Assembly (NCBI GenBank): GCA_001600495.1
Contig: BCKE01000047.1
Span: 226,499 to 290,498 of the forward strand
Source: Pilasporangium apinafurcum
Lineage: Eukaryota > Oomycota > Peronosporomycetes > Pythiales > Pythiaceae
Direction of reading: 5' to 3'
DNA: 64,000 nucleotides
Shown here: positions 43,866 to 54,751 of the stretch, in pieces
Position numbering within the stretch: position 1 is the first letter of the stretch
Layout of the letters: each line of letters begins with the position of its first letter
Translations under genes and position numbers: made by a program
The notes under the pieces: model-generated
Told to the model about the DNA's origin: nothing
Seen by the model: only the letters and a program-made list of their open reading frames with translations
Databases searched by the model: none

Positions 43866-46363
43866 ATGAGCACCAGCAACAGCGCCGTACAGAAGAAGAA
43901 AACTGCCCTTGTGGTGGTCGCCTGTGTCGCTGCGGCTGCTGGGCTCAGCGTATGGGCACGCAACATTCAGCGACAAAAGCTTAAGAAGCAGCGCAAGGAG
44001 CTCACGAACCTTCGTTTTGACTTAACTGTCGACGAAATCGCGGCGGAAACGGAAGCTATCATTGCGCGCATGCAGCAAGTCGATGATGGAATTGCTGCAT
44101 TGTCTACTTCTGCCATCACTTTTGAAAATACGGCGCAGAAGCTCATCGACCTGGATGCAGAAATGCTGAGTCGAGTGACCAATGTCACGTTCTTGGGTCA
44201 CGTATCGGCCGACAAGGAGATTCGTGATGCGTGCACCAAAGCGGATGAAGCTATTGAAGATTACTCGGTGAAAAGAGGTATGCGAGCGGATGTCTACAAA
44301 GTCATACATCACCTGGCCTCAAGTGCCGCTTTTAAGGTAAAATACTTGCATGTAGTGACGTCATGCCACGTGGTACATGTCACTATGCTTTCTAACACGT
44401 TTTCGCCATGAACACAGAACTTAGACGATGTGAGCAAGCGCTACATTAACCGACTCGTCCAAGACTTTGAGCGCAATGGTCTACAGTTGGATGAAGCGAA
44501 ACAACAAGATATTCAAAAATGGAAGCAAAAACTATCCAAATTGGGCATTCAGTACCACCAAAATCTTACGGAAGAAACGACCGAACTGACGTTCTCTCTG
44601 GAAGAGCTCAAGGGTCTCAGCGAGGATTTTATCGCTGCACTTGAAAAGGGAGATGATGGCAAGTACAAGGTAAATCAATTTACTGGTTTACATATCATAT
44701 TTTGTAACCACAAAATTAGACTGAGCAATGACGATATTTTTCTTAGATTGCGCTCTCGTATCCAACGGTTTTCCCTATTCTCAACACGTGTACGGTGCCA
44801 TCGACTCGTAAAGCTGTCGAGAGTGCATTCAACCGTCGATGTATCGACAAGAACGTGGCGATATTGGAAGAAATGCTGGAACTGCGCCATAGTGTCGCTG
44901 TGACGCTGGGATATGAAAACCATGCCGCGTACATTCTCGAGCAAAGGTAAACTGCTTTACTTGATTGTAATGAATGCATGTGATAATGAGAAGTTTCTGA
45001 TTTTATTCTTGTTAGAATGGCGGAAAATCCCACGAAGGTGAAGAACTTCCTTGCAGAGCTGGACAACAAACTCATTCCGCTGGCAAAGAAGGATCTCGAC
45101 GTGCTATTAAAGCTCAAAGAGGAAGACTGCGAACACAATCAATTGAAATTTGATGGGAAAATCAACATGTGGGATTTCCGCTTCTACATGGATCAATACG
45201 TGAAGAAGCACTGCTCCATTGACGCTGAAAAGATCCGCGAATACTTCCCGTTGGATCATGTCACTCGCGAATTGTTGGCCATGTATCAAGAAATTCTCAG
45301 TCTCAAATTTACTGAGATTTCACATCCGCATGTCTGGCATAAGGAGGTGCGCATGTTCGCTGTTCATGATGCTCGTCCACAGCATCTAGGGCGCCTGGTC
45401 GGATACTTCTACCTCGACTTGTTCCCGCGTCAGGGCAAGTACGGGCATGCTGCTTGCTTTACTCTTCAGCAATCCTGCGTAAACTCTGCGAACGTGCGTC
45501 AGGTGAGAGACGAAAAAATGATTCGTTGCTTTATAGCATTAGCACTTACTCAATTTCCTCTTTGCACTCTAATGAAATAGCTTCCCGCTGCCGCAATGGT
45601 TGCCAACTTCAATGCCCCGACGAAAACGAAACCCTCTCTCCTGAGTCACAGCGAAGTCGTGACGTACTTCCACGAGTTTGGCCATGTGATGCATTGCTTG
45701 TGCTCGGAGGTGGACATCCCTCGCTTCGCTGGAACGCGTGTAGAACGCGATTTCGTGGAAGCGCCAAGCCAAATGCTCGAGAACTGGTGCTGGGAGAAGG
45801 GTCCGTTGCAACGCTTGTCGTCTCACTATACCGACAAAACGGTATGTCTTCACTTTATAATGGATGACTTCCAGTTTGTCTTTACCAATTCGTCATGTAT
45901 GTAGAAACTCTCGGACGAGCTTATTGAACGTTTAATCTCGACCAAAAACGCCAACACGGGTCTTCTCAATAAGCGACAGCTACTCTTTGCGACTTTCGAC
46001 CAACATATCCACTCCAAGCCCAAGTCGGACACTGCACAAGTCTTAAAGCAATTGCAGAGTGAGATTATGCTGATCGACATGACGCCTGGAACGAATTTTG
46101 CGGCCTCATTCGGCCACTTGGCAGGTGGTTACGACGCTCAGTACTATGGCTACATGTGGAGCGAAGTGTTTTCCATGGATATGTTTGTCTCTCGCTTCAA
46201 AAAGGAGGGGCTGATGAATCCGAAAACCGGCCTTGCCTACCGAGAGCTCATTCTGGCTAGAGGTGGATCGGTGGATGCCAGCATCATGTTGCGAGAATTT
46301 TTGGGCCGAGAACCAAACCAGAATGCCTTTTTGCTCAGCAAAGGTCTAGATATCGTAGACTAG
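43866..46363 (+). CDS. M3-family oligopeptidase (thimet oligopeptidase/neurolysin-like) with N-terminal membrane anchor
   Basis: Zinc metallopeptidase degrading short peptides. Six exons: 43866-44336, 44418-44669, 44747-44946, 45016-45502, 45581-45841 and 45905-46363, totalling 2130 nt (709 aa), near the ~690 aa of thimet oligopeptidase. The zinc motif HEFGH is at about 501-505 ([16 protein letters not shown]), with the third ligand in [16 protein letters not shown]. The substrate-loop region [21 protein letters not shown] is intact. Residues 14-30 ([17 protein letters not shown]) form a hydrophobic segment after a basic N-terminus, so it is probably anchored, unlike the cytosolic animal enzyme; a mitochondrial presequence is an alternative. 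No sign of damage. Confidence 0.93.
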
Positions 46364-46855
46364 GAGTTCAGTATTGTCATGCTTTGCTGATTACAGAGAA
46401 ATCCGATGTTTCGCTTTTGTTTTGATCATTTTCGCTCACGAGTTCGTGATTTAAGCAATATAAGATTTCTATATACTATGATTTCCCTCGAGGTGTTGTA
46501 ATTTGTACTAGCTTGCTAGTGGAGAACGATTGACGCTTTGATTGTTTGGAAGAAACTCAAAGTAAACAAAGGTCATCTCTGAGTTACCATTTAGTAACTC
46601 ATATGATCTTTTTCGAATATTTACCATATTTAGCATATGTTGGATATTATATAGTGAGGCGGATCTTGAAGTAGTTTCAAAGTTTTTGATTTGGAAGATT
46701 TTTATTGGCTGATAATCTCAGATCTCTTTGTCATTGGGTATATATAAATAAATGGTTTTTTATAGGAAGAAAGTCAGGAGGGGGCATTCAACTGCAACGC
46801 ATTTCTTCAGAGGACAAAGTCGCAACAGTAGCAGATCAAGGACAAACTAACCAAG
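46364..46855. other. Intergenic region, AT-rich
   Basis: About 490 bp between the M3 peptidase and NSF genes. AT-rich; a TATATAAATAAATGG stretch lies near 46740-46754, about 100 bp upstream of the NSF start. No coding feature recognised. Confidence 0.4.
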
Positions 46856-49312
46856 ATGGCATTCGAAGTGGCCGTCGTGGGCCTTCCGTCAAACTCCCTC
46901 GCGTTTACCAACTGCGTCTATGTCAACTTCGATGATTTCATGGAACTGGTGAAGCAGACCCCTCCCGGCGTCACATCGAAGGAAGATCTGAAGGAGCATG
47001 GCTTGAATATCTGGATCAATAAACATTCCAACAAACCATTCGTGTTCGCCGCCAAGCCGCAAAAGCAGATTCAGAGGGGAACCATTGCCGTGGGGACCAT
47101 GCAACGAATGTGTGCTGGCCTTCCGCTTAGCCAAGCGTGCCAGATCTCGCCTTATGTCCCCTCGACCTCGAAAAGTATTCTCAGTACCGTCACGTTTGAG
47201 ATCCAACAGGTCCTCACCCGCGGTCAAACTAATGACCTCCGTGTGATTGACTGTAATCTACTCAAAGCAGCTTTCGAGTCGGACTATGTCAACCAAGTGT
47301 TTACAGTCGGACAGCTAATGGCTGTGAGTTGTGATGGGCTTCCATTACGCTTGCAATGCGTGGCGCTTGACACTGTGGATGGGGGTAATACGAATAGCTC
47401 TTCATCGTTTACTCCACAAGCAGGAGCATTCATCAAGGGTGCGATTCTTAATTTTACTAAGGTAAAGGACGCCCCTGTCCGTCTGACAAACCAGTCGAAT
47501 GGACAGACACGCAGTGTGTTCAAACCTGATTTTGATTTTTCCAAGTTGGGGATTGGTGGGCTGGATAAAGAGTTTAACGACATCTTTCGACGAGCGTTTG
47601 CCTCGCGTCTCTTTCCCACTGATGTTATCCAGAAGCTCGGGATTATGCATGTTCGTGGAATGCTGCTCTACGGTCCACCAGGGTGCGGGAAAACGCTAAT
47701 CGCGAGAAAAATCTCGCAAGCGCTGACTGCGAAAGAGCCAAAAATCGTGAATGGACCGGAAATTTTGGATCGATACGTTGGTGAGTCAGAGCGAAAGATC
47801 CGAGACCTTTTCGCTGACGCGCGACACGATCAACAGGAGCTCGGAGACGAAAGCGATGTCCATATTATCATCTTTGATGAAATTGACGCCATCTGTAAAG
47901 CACGCGGTAGTAGTCGCGACGGTACTGGTGTTGGTGATAGTGTCGTCAATCAGCTCCTCACGCAGATCGATGGTGTAGACAGTCTCAATAACGTCCTCGT
48001 GATCGGGATGACGAATAGAAAGGTACGAATTTGGTTAACTTCATCGAATGGGGATTATGTACTGACGGGATTGTGTGTTATAGGATATGTTGGATGAGGC
48101 GTTGATGCGTCCTGGTCGTTTAGAAGTGCAAATCGAAATCAATCTTCCAGATGCAAAGGGCCGTGCCCAGATCCTCAAGATCCACACCAGTCGAGCGCGT
48201 GAAAACGGAGTGTTGCATCCAGATGTAATCGCGGATTTGGATTCGTGCGAGGATCCATCCAAACTGGTGAATAATGATCCTGAGTATCGTAATTTGGTTC
48301 AGCGAACAAAGAACTTTTCCGGTGCCGAGATCGAAGGTTTGGTGCGCGCAGCTAATGCCCACGCTCTATCCCGAGGGACGGATGGGAAAACCTTTCACGC
48401 TATTCCAAACTTTACCCCTCAGATCACGATGGAAGACTTTGCGTTGGCATTAAATGAGGTGAAACCAAAGTTTGGTGCTGCAAATGATCAACTATCACTT
48501 TACTATCAGAACGGATTGATTCCATATGGAAAATCTTTCACGGACGTCCGGGACGCACTCGTGCGCACGATCGAGCAAGTCCGATCAAACGATAAGACTC
48601 CATTAATGTCGGTACTCTTACATGGCGAGCGTGGATCAGGAAAGACGGCTCTGGCGACTTACTGCGCTGTGGCCAGTGAATTTCCGTTAGTTCGACTGAT
48701 CAAAGCATCGGATCTCATTGCGCGAACAGAGAGTGCAAAATGCTCATACATTTATAATGTATTCGAAGAAGCGTATCGGTCTCCGCTCAGTATCATTATC
48801 TTGGATGATATCGAACGCCTGATGGATTATGTTGGTATGACTTGCTCACAACGATATAATGTCGTTATTTGGTGTCTTTATTGTTGACTGATCTTCTGTA
48901 TTGCGTCTATGTTGTAGGACTTGGCCCGCGTTTCTCAAATTTGGTCTTGCAAGCTTTAATGGTGCTAGTTCGGAATCCTGTATCCGTGGCTGGGCGAAAG
49001 CTGGTGGTTATCGGCATTTCGTCCAACATTGACGCCATGCGAGCGTTGGAATTATCCGACGTGTTTGATCTTTGTCTTGAAGTGCCTCAGCTTCGCACTG
49101 CGGAGGAACTGGATGCTGTGCTCACCCATTCGAATCTTCCAGTGGACGACCATGAAAAGACTCGTATTCTGGAAATGATGGCCAATCAGCCAATTTCCGT
49201 AAAGAAATTGCTACTCATTACTGAAATGGCCAAGGAAGAGTTGTCGAATTTAGGGGAGGACATGATTACCTGTGCTCGCTTCATCGATTGTGCCTACAAG
49301 TTCACCATGTAA
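46856..49312 (+). CDS. NSF: N-ethylmaleimide-sensitive factor (NSF/Sec18), AAA ATPase
   Basis: Disassembles SNARE complexes with alpha-SNAP in vesicle traffic. Three exons, 46856-48022, 48084-48834 and 48918-49312, give 2313 nt (770 aa), matching the family (~745-760). The N domain (1-~225) begins FEVAVVGLPSNSLAFTN. D1 ATPase: Walker A GPPGCGKT near 273-280, Walker B IIIFDEIDAI near 338, and an Arg-rich sensor segment DEALMRPGRLE. D2: Walker A GERGSGKT near 569-576 and Walker B IIILDDIERL; the first two positions of its P-loop differ from the usual GPPHSGKT but the GKT is kept. The gene is intact; splice phases are consistent. Confidence 0.95.
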
Positions 49313-49558
49313 TCGCAGCATAACAAAGTTATCCACATTGACTATAATTTTGTTTCTTTAGCCCTCTAATTAGGTAGATAAGGGTACTTGTTGAATGCAC
49401 AGAAATATCGGATCAATCAGAATTCGAAATCCAGAACCGCAGAGCACAAGGAAGCCACAAAGCGGGTATCGCCACAGCAGAAGCAAAGTAGTGGCAGCTA
49501 AAGACAGGGAAGCATAGGGCAACAAGCGAGCGTAGAAGGCATAGCTGAGGAGGACGAG

Positions 49559-51158
49559 ATGGCGCGAAAAAAACACGGTAGCAACAAAGGGAGCGCCCCA
49601 AACTCGCCCGCAGTGACGTCTCAGCAGGCAGATCCGTCCGTCGAACCGACTTCATCCTCCCCAGTGAAGAAGAAGGCGGCGAGTCCAAACAAGAAGGTTG
49701 AAACGACGGAGACTGCAGAGCAACCGACGTCGATTCGGGAGACTTCAGGTACCTCATGTGGAAATTATGGGATCTACACATGTGAATGGTGTTTGTTGTT
49801 GAAGTTGAGCAACCAACATCTTTTTCAATTGTTGTTTTCCTTCGGAATAGAGAAAATTGATCACGCGTTGAAACGTCGAAAATCACTGGAGGAAATCCAT
49901 GATGCGGGCATTTTAAGTGAGTTATATTTTTTCGTGTTGGCGGTTGTTTGTTCAGATACTAACTATTATGAATACAGAAACGGAAGAGGATGTGGAGAAG
50001 ATGGCTAACATCACGGAACAAATGGCAGAGAAAATTGACTCACGACCCAGCCAGGATGAAATGCTCAGGCAAAATGAGCATATTGTCAATCCAACAGGTG
50101 GATAGTATCTGTTACAGCAAGCACTCATCATTTTCTAAATGGACAAATATTTTCTTTATTCGTTAGGAGCAAGCCGGCGCTTGTCTGGATCATTGGCGTC
50201 TACAGCCAAGGAGCTGGAGAAGCATATCACATCTGACAAGATTGATCGTCATCTTGCCGTCCGACCTGATGTCGAATCGCTGGAAAAGAGCCATGTGATT
50301 AATACCCATGTGGCACCTCAGCTGCAAAGTGTCCAGAAGAAACTTCAGCGTCAAATGAGTTCCGATGAGTTATCGCACCGTCTTGACGCTCGTCCCGATG
50401 TACAAGAGCTTCGCGATCACGGAATTGTTCTTGGTGGTACGATTTGTTAATGACAACCGCCACTTATTTCAGTATTTAAATTCAGATATTTGTTGCATAC
50501 AGATGGGGTTGCACCGAGTCTTACGGCCACTGCAAAAAAGCTAGAGCGCAATCTAGTTCAAAACCAGGTTTCTCACCTACTGGAATCTCGTCCACAAAAA
50601 GATGAGCTGGTAACCCATCACATCCTTGAAGGTAGGAAGTACTTACCGTTTATTGACCCGTCTACGAGATTGTGACTTATGCATTGCAATAGGTCCCGAT
50701 GCGGCAGTTGCGCCGATGTTACAAGGGCCAAAGCACCAATTGGAGAGGCAGTTGAAGGCTGATACAATTGCTCGCCAGCTACGGAAGCGACCATCCATTT
50801 CAGAGCTTGAAAAGAAGGGAATCATTGACGGTAAGGTTATTGGTACTATGCTGCATAAGATCACGAATGCAAATTCATTCATATGAGTGCTATTTTATTC
50901 GTAAAAGAGGGTGAAATTGGCGATACTCAAGCTGCTACGAAACTATCACTATCGCGACGTGCACGATACACGCTCGCATTGAAAGCCGCCACTCGCATTG
51001 CTGCTGACAACCTCATCACTCCAGTGGAGAAGTCACGACTCAAGGATTTGATTCTAAGCGACGACGAGAAGGTCTTGGCAGCCATTGAGTGCTATGAAAT
51101 GGATCAGGACATTGAAGAAATGCTGGACACGTTGTACCGTGTCGCAAAATTAGCATAA
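49559..51158 (+). CDS. RPEL-repeat (actin-binding) protein
   Basis: Seven exons: 49559-49748, 49851-49916, 49978-50097, 50167-50433, 50503-50631, 50693-50830 and 50908-51158, totalling 1161 nt (386 aa). After a Ser/Lys-rich start, six RPEL-like units follow with the R-P/K-x-x-x-E-L pattern: KRRKSLEEIHDAGIL, SRPSQDEMLRQNEHIV, VRPDVESLEKSHVI, ARPDVQELRDHGIVL, SRPQKDELVTHHIL and KRPSISELEKKGII. Introns fall at the end of most units, one repeat per exon in places, suggesting growth by exon duplication. RPEL motifs bind G-actin; the C-terminal ~80 residues are helical without known domain. Role as an actin sensor or buffer is inferred from other RPEL proteins. Confidence 0.85.
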
Positions 51159-51333
51159 CTTGATGACTGAAGATTTTCGTGGTTGTGAAAGCATATACAT
51201 AGTGTGGCGTGATTGCCTTCCCATACATAATTTGCCATGAAGTCGGCTAATAGTTGGGCCAGTAACAACAAATGTCCAATGACTATTGCGTTTATTTTGT
51301 GGTTATCGTCAAAAACTCGATCATTGCTCTCGT

Positions 51334-52670
51334 TTATCGAGATGATGATTGCGCCTCCATAAACGCATCTACAGCATCACGAAGCGACCTATACGATGAA
51401 CAGCATCCATCACAGTATCATTAAAGAGCATGGGTGAAGGACTCTCATGTATTGTCAGACTTACCCAATTTGAAGCAACGAATCCACAACTCCATAGAAG
51501 CTTCGCTCTTCGAGAGGCGTCGATTGGGTGGCAGGTGGCTCAGGATGCTGCAACCATGTCGATAACAGCAAGAGATGACCGTTTCGCGCAACAAATTCAT
51601 TTTGAAGCTCTTTGAAATGCACACTGGTATGTGGCAATGACTGCAAGTGACCCACGTAGACGCGTTAGACATTAATTGCAAATTTTGTGACAAATGCAGC
51701 TGGAAATATCGCTCTTACATCGACCAAAGTGTAGCTTGATCGTGGGAAGCTATCTTTGTCGCGCGTCCTACAGAAGAACAGGATATATTATCACCAGACA
51801 AGGGCCACACGATACTTTTTCCTGCCACATACCAACATTCTTCATCCATAAGGAGACCATAGAGAGCCAAGGCAGCATCATATAGAGCTTTTTGCTTGTC
51901 TTTCGACTCCTGAGAGAATCCACACGCGTGTGATATACAAGGATTGCATCAGGTATAGGTTGGATCGAGTACTCATACCGATTCGAATTCGACGTTAAAG
52001 AACCATCCTGGTAGTTCTTCTTCCGACATTTGCAACGACGATGCAACTCCTACAATCGTTGGTGATGTTGAATGCTTTGTAGTTGCAGACCAGGAAAGTG
52101 TTTCAAGTATTTTGGCCATTCTAAAGCAATATAGTCGTCCATCCGTTAGCTAGTAAACACTTTTGGATAAGTAATGGTGTCGTAGTACACTCACTGAGTC
52201 ATTGATGCGGTGATACTGGTATCTCTCTGTGTTATACTTCGGAATGTCGAGATCACGAAACATTCGGACTTGTGATGCTTCCACGCCTTCACTTGGCACT
52301 CACGGTTGCAGAACAAAGCGGCCTGACAGCTTGAGCATTTCTAACACCATCATCACAATTCAATCAGAGCGTCTTTCATACACCCAAGTGAGCGATCTGT
52401 GATCAGGAACTATTGCCCATTTCGCTCACCTTTAAGGTCGTGATGTCATCGACTATTTTTTTGCAACTTTGGCAACCGGTTCCGATTGTCCAGACCTCTC
52501 CGCCGAATTCTTTCTAACATACGCGCGCACACACGCATTAATTTCTTCCAATCACTTCTAGCACGATGGTTACTACATCGCTAATGTAAAAAATTGCATA
52601 CAAAGTGGTCGATCAGACGCATTTCCGCTGCACTCGTGGCGTCAGCGCACAATTCATCATAGCTTTTCAT
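51334..52670 (-). CDS. MYND-type zinc-finger protein
   Basis: Eight exons: 52602-52670, 52430-52513, 52195-52340, 51979-52120, 51833-51909, 51719-51767, 51465-51640 and 51334-51388. They sum to 798 nt (265 aa) with every phase matching. The MYND finger spans exons 2-3: GCQSCKKIVDD, then KCSSCQAALFCNRECQVKA and WKHHKSEC, giving the C-x2-C / C-x2-C / C-x3-C / H-x3-C pattern. Downstream is mostly helical with no SET or other domain. MYND fingers bind proline-rich peptides in partner proteins. It starts 80 bp after the SET-domain gene ends on the same strand, an interesting pairing because SMYD methyltransferases combine the two domains. Confidence 0.8.
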
Positions 52671-52750
52671 TGTTGTCACAAATTTAACGAATGGCTCAAC
52701 GACCTAACTACCGTGCAATTACCGTAAACACTAAAATACAGATCCTTCGT

Positions 52751-53683
52751 CTACAGTGATGTATCAAAAGGCAGAAAGAGTCGACACTGACGAGCTTCAC
52801 AGTAGCACGGATGGAGAGCTTCATCGTCTGTGGTCTCCAAAGAAGGCGGCGTCACTATTGACTCTGATGTGTCTCCGTAGTCAAATGTGAGCTCTTCCCC
52901 ACACGTCACATCTCTCTTCGCGAAGAATACGAGACGAGGCACATATCGATCCACTCGCAAACCTGCCACTTCCAAATTCGGTTCGCAGCAATGATTAAAG
53001 AACCGCGTAAAGTTACCGCAGTGTGTGCCATCCACATTCGTTCGCACAACGTCGAAGCTGCATTCAGCGTCTTCTGCTGGTCGCGCAACACGCTCACGCA
53101 ACACTAGGACGTAGTTGATGTGTTGGCGATCATATGTAGCAGCATAACGGCGTCTCATTTCCTGCGTCGACACGAGTTCCCCTGTGTACTCGCCAAGATA
53201 CTCTCTTCGTCGTATATTTTGCGCAGCGTACACACCCCATCCCTTTTTTTCATGCTTCTTAAGGCAAACTTGGACCTGGCGACCATCTTGAATTCGTCGA
53301 TATCGCTCGTCCTCCTTCAACAAACGCATCCTCAGACTCTCAGGCAACGCGTGACTGGTGATAGTTAACGCTGGACTTTGCACTGTTATGCTGTATCGGA
53401 AATCCAGCAAGTGTATTAGATCATCCAGACGAGTATGGTGGGAATTTCCTCTGACATATACGGGGATCGCTAAGGCTTCCTTCCCGCGCGAGATATCTCT
53501 GCTCAGCTGATCCAACCACTGTGAGATCAGCTGATGAGTTGATTTGCACAAGCAATATAAGCTTTTCGTACTATCCACATCAAAAACTGTCCACATGTCC
53601 TCAGTTGAATGTATCACTCCAAGTATTGTAGGAAAGCGAATAGCTACAACCTCTATGGAGGTATCACTACACAACCTCTTCAT
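52751..53683 (-). CDS. SET-domain protein (putative lysine methyltransferase)
   Basis: Intronless 310-aa protein. The N-terminal ~140 residues have no recognised domain. The SET domain covers about 140-280: VCLKKHEKKGWGVYAAQNIR, REYLGEYTGELVS, then NFTRFFNHCCEPNLEV (the N-H-x-C SAM/active-site motif) and CGEELTFDYGDTSES (the D-Y-G motif with catalytic Tyr). A Cys-rich post-SET (HPCYCEARQCRLFLP) closes it. So it has the full set of canonical SET motifs plus post-SET, as in histone H3 methyltransferases. No pre-SET, AWS or targeting domain is visible; substrate unknown. Confidence 0.88.
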   Translation of the reverse strand: MKRLCSDTSIEVVAIRFPTILGVIHSTEDMWTVFDVDSTKSLYCLCKSTHQLISQWLDQLSRDISRGKEALAIPVYVRGNSHHTRLDDLIHLLDFRYSITVQSPALTITSHALPESLRMRLLKEDERYRRIQDGRQVQVCLKKHEKKGWGVYAAQNIRRREYLGEYTGELVSTQEMRRRYAATYDRQHINYVLVLRERVARPAEDAECSFDVVRTNVDGTHCGNFTRFFNHCCEPNLEVAGLRVDRYVPRLVFFAKRDVTCGEELTFDYGDTSESIVTPPSLETTDDEALHPCYCEARQCRLFLPFDTSL

Positions 53684-53880
53684 GCTTTATTTGGCTCTGG
53701 TACCATGTATTTGAACAAACAGCCAATTACCTCCACAACAAGACTGCCCTTCCTTAAATCTCCCCCAAAATAAGCACATTATAAACTCAAGAATGTGACT
53801 CCTGCTATACGAACAAGCCACCTTTCAAAAAATACATACTACCCCCCTTGATTGTTTTTAGGGATTATAAAAAAAGCGGT

Positions 53881-53960
53881 GATACAAAAAATATACATTT
53901 TCTAAACAAAAATACAAAAAATATACATGTGAAAAGATAAATACAAAAAATACGTTTTTT
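53881..53960. repeat. AT-rich degenerate direct repeat
   Basis: ATACAAAAAATATAC-type units recur three times in 80 bp (53882, 53922 and 53941), followed by an inverted partner TTTTTTGTATTAT at 53955. Looks like simple-sequence or element-derived DNA at the entrance to the transposon region. Confidence 0.5.
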
Positions 53961-54081
53961 GTATTATAATATTTCATTTTTATTGTCGATTTATGTAATT
54001 TTCAAGTAAATTCGCATGACGTCATGAAAAATACCATGGCATTTCGTCAAAATACGACACTCATCGTTTCATGTGGATCAT

Positions 54082-54151
54082 GTTCCTATAGCTTAGTGGT
54101 AAAGCCCTGTGTTCGTACTCAGGTGTTGTGAGTTCAACTCCCTCTAGGAAC
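54082..54151 (+). tRNA. tRNA-like gene or tRNA pseudogene
   Basis: 70 nt with a perfect 7-bp acceptor stem (GTTCCTA / TAGGAAC), a 4-bp D stem (GCTT/AAGC) containing the A box TAGCTTAGTGG, and a B box GAGTTCAACTCC. The anticodon stem CCTG/CAGG closes an oversized loop (TGTTCGTACT) and the T stem pairs poorly, so the anticodon is not certain. No CCA is encoded. Either a degenerate tRNA gene or a tRNA-derived repeat head. Confidence 0.55.
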
Positions 54152-54291
54152 GTGCTATCTGGATTCATTTTACTTCCTTTCCACACAATATAGAGCTGTC
54201 AAAGGCGACCAACCATCTTATTAGCATTGCAACTAACATCTGTTGACTGCTATTTCTTCTGTAAATTACCGAGTTTATTTCATGAATGTAT

Positions 54292-54300
54292 TTTTTTGTA
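54292..54300. repeat. MULE target-site duplication, left copy
   Basis: TTTTTTGTA directly before the left inverted repeat; identical to 56829-56837 after the right one. Nine bp is the size typical of Mutator-like elements. Confidence 0.8.
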
Positions 54301-54451
54301 GGGAAAATTTCAAAAGGTGCCACAAAAAAATATTTGAGCAAAAGGTGCTACAAATTGTTTTAAACATTTAGGATGGGAGTTTTATTACGATACGACTGGA
54401 CAGTCCGTAAACTACAGAGCCTTAGTGAGACAGGTTAAGTGATTAAAAATA
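54301..54451. repeat. MULE left terminal inverted repeat
   Basis: Begins GGGAAAATTTCAAAAGGTGC and ends near GATTAAAAATA; reverse complement found at 56678-56828 with one mismatch. Confidence 0.92.
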
Positions 54452-54751
54452 TAGATTTGGGTACATTTCACACTATAATTTTAGTATGCACCATGGTGGA
54501 GATGAAAGCTATGGCCTATGGTCGCTCGGAGGAGACGAATGGGATTACTCCCTACACATGCTCTCGGTTGGCGAGTTGAACACGTCAAATTAAGTATCTG
54601 ATACATTGATGCTCCGATCTTTGTATTGGGTTATCAATTCAATAAATACAAACTGTAAGGACTGGATCTGAACACTAAAGCTTCAGTTTTCGTTTTGTAT
54701 TATTAATTCAATCAATACAAAATGCAAGTCATAGAGAGTCGTATGCTATCA

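Noticed and set aside
46856-49312. NSF D2 P-loop GERGSGKT as a loss-of-function change
   Set aside because: The GKT and flanking residues are intact and D2 of NSF mainly serves hexamerisation; the difference alone is not evidence of damage.
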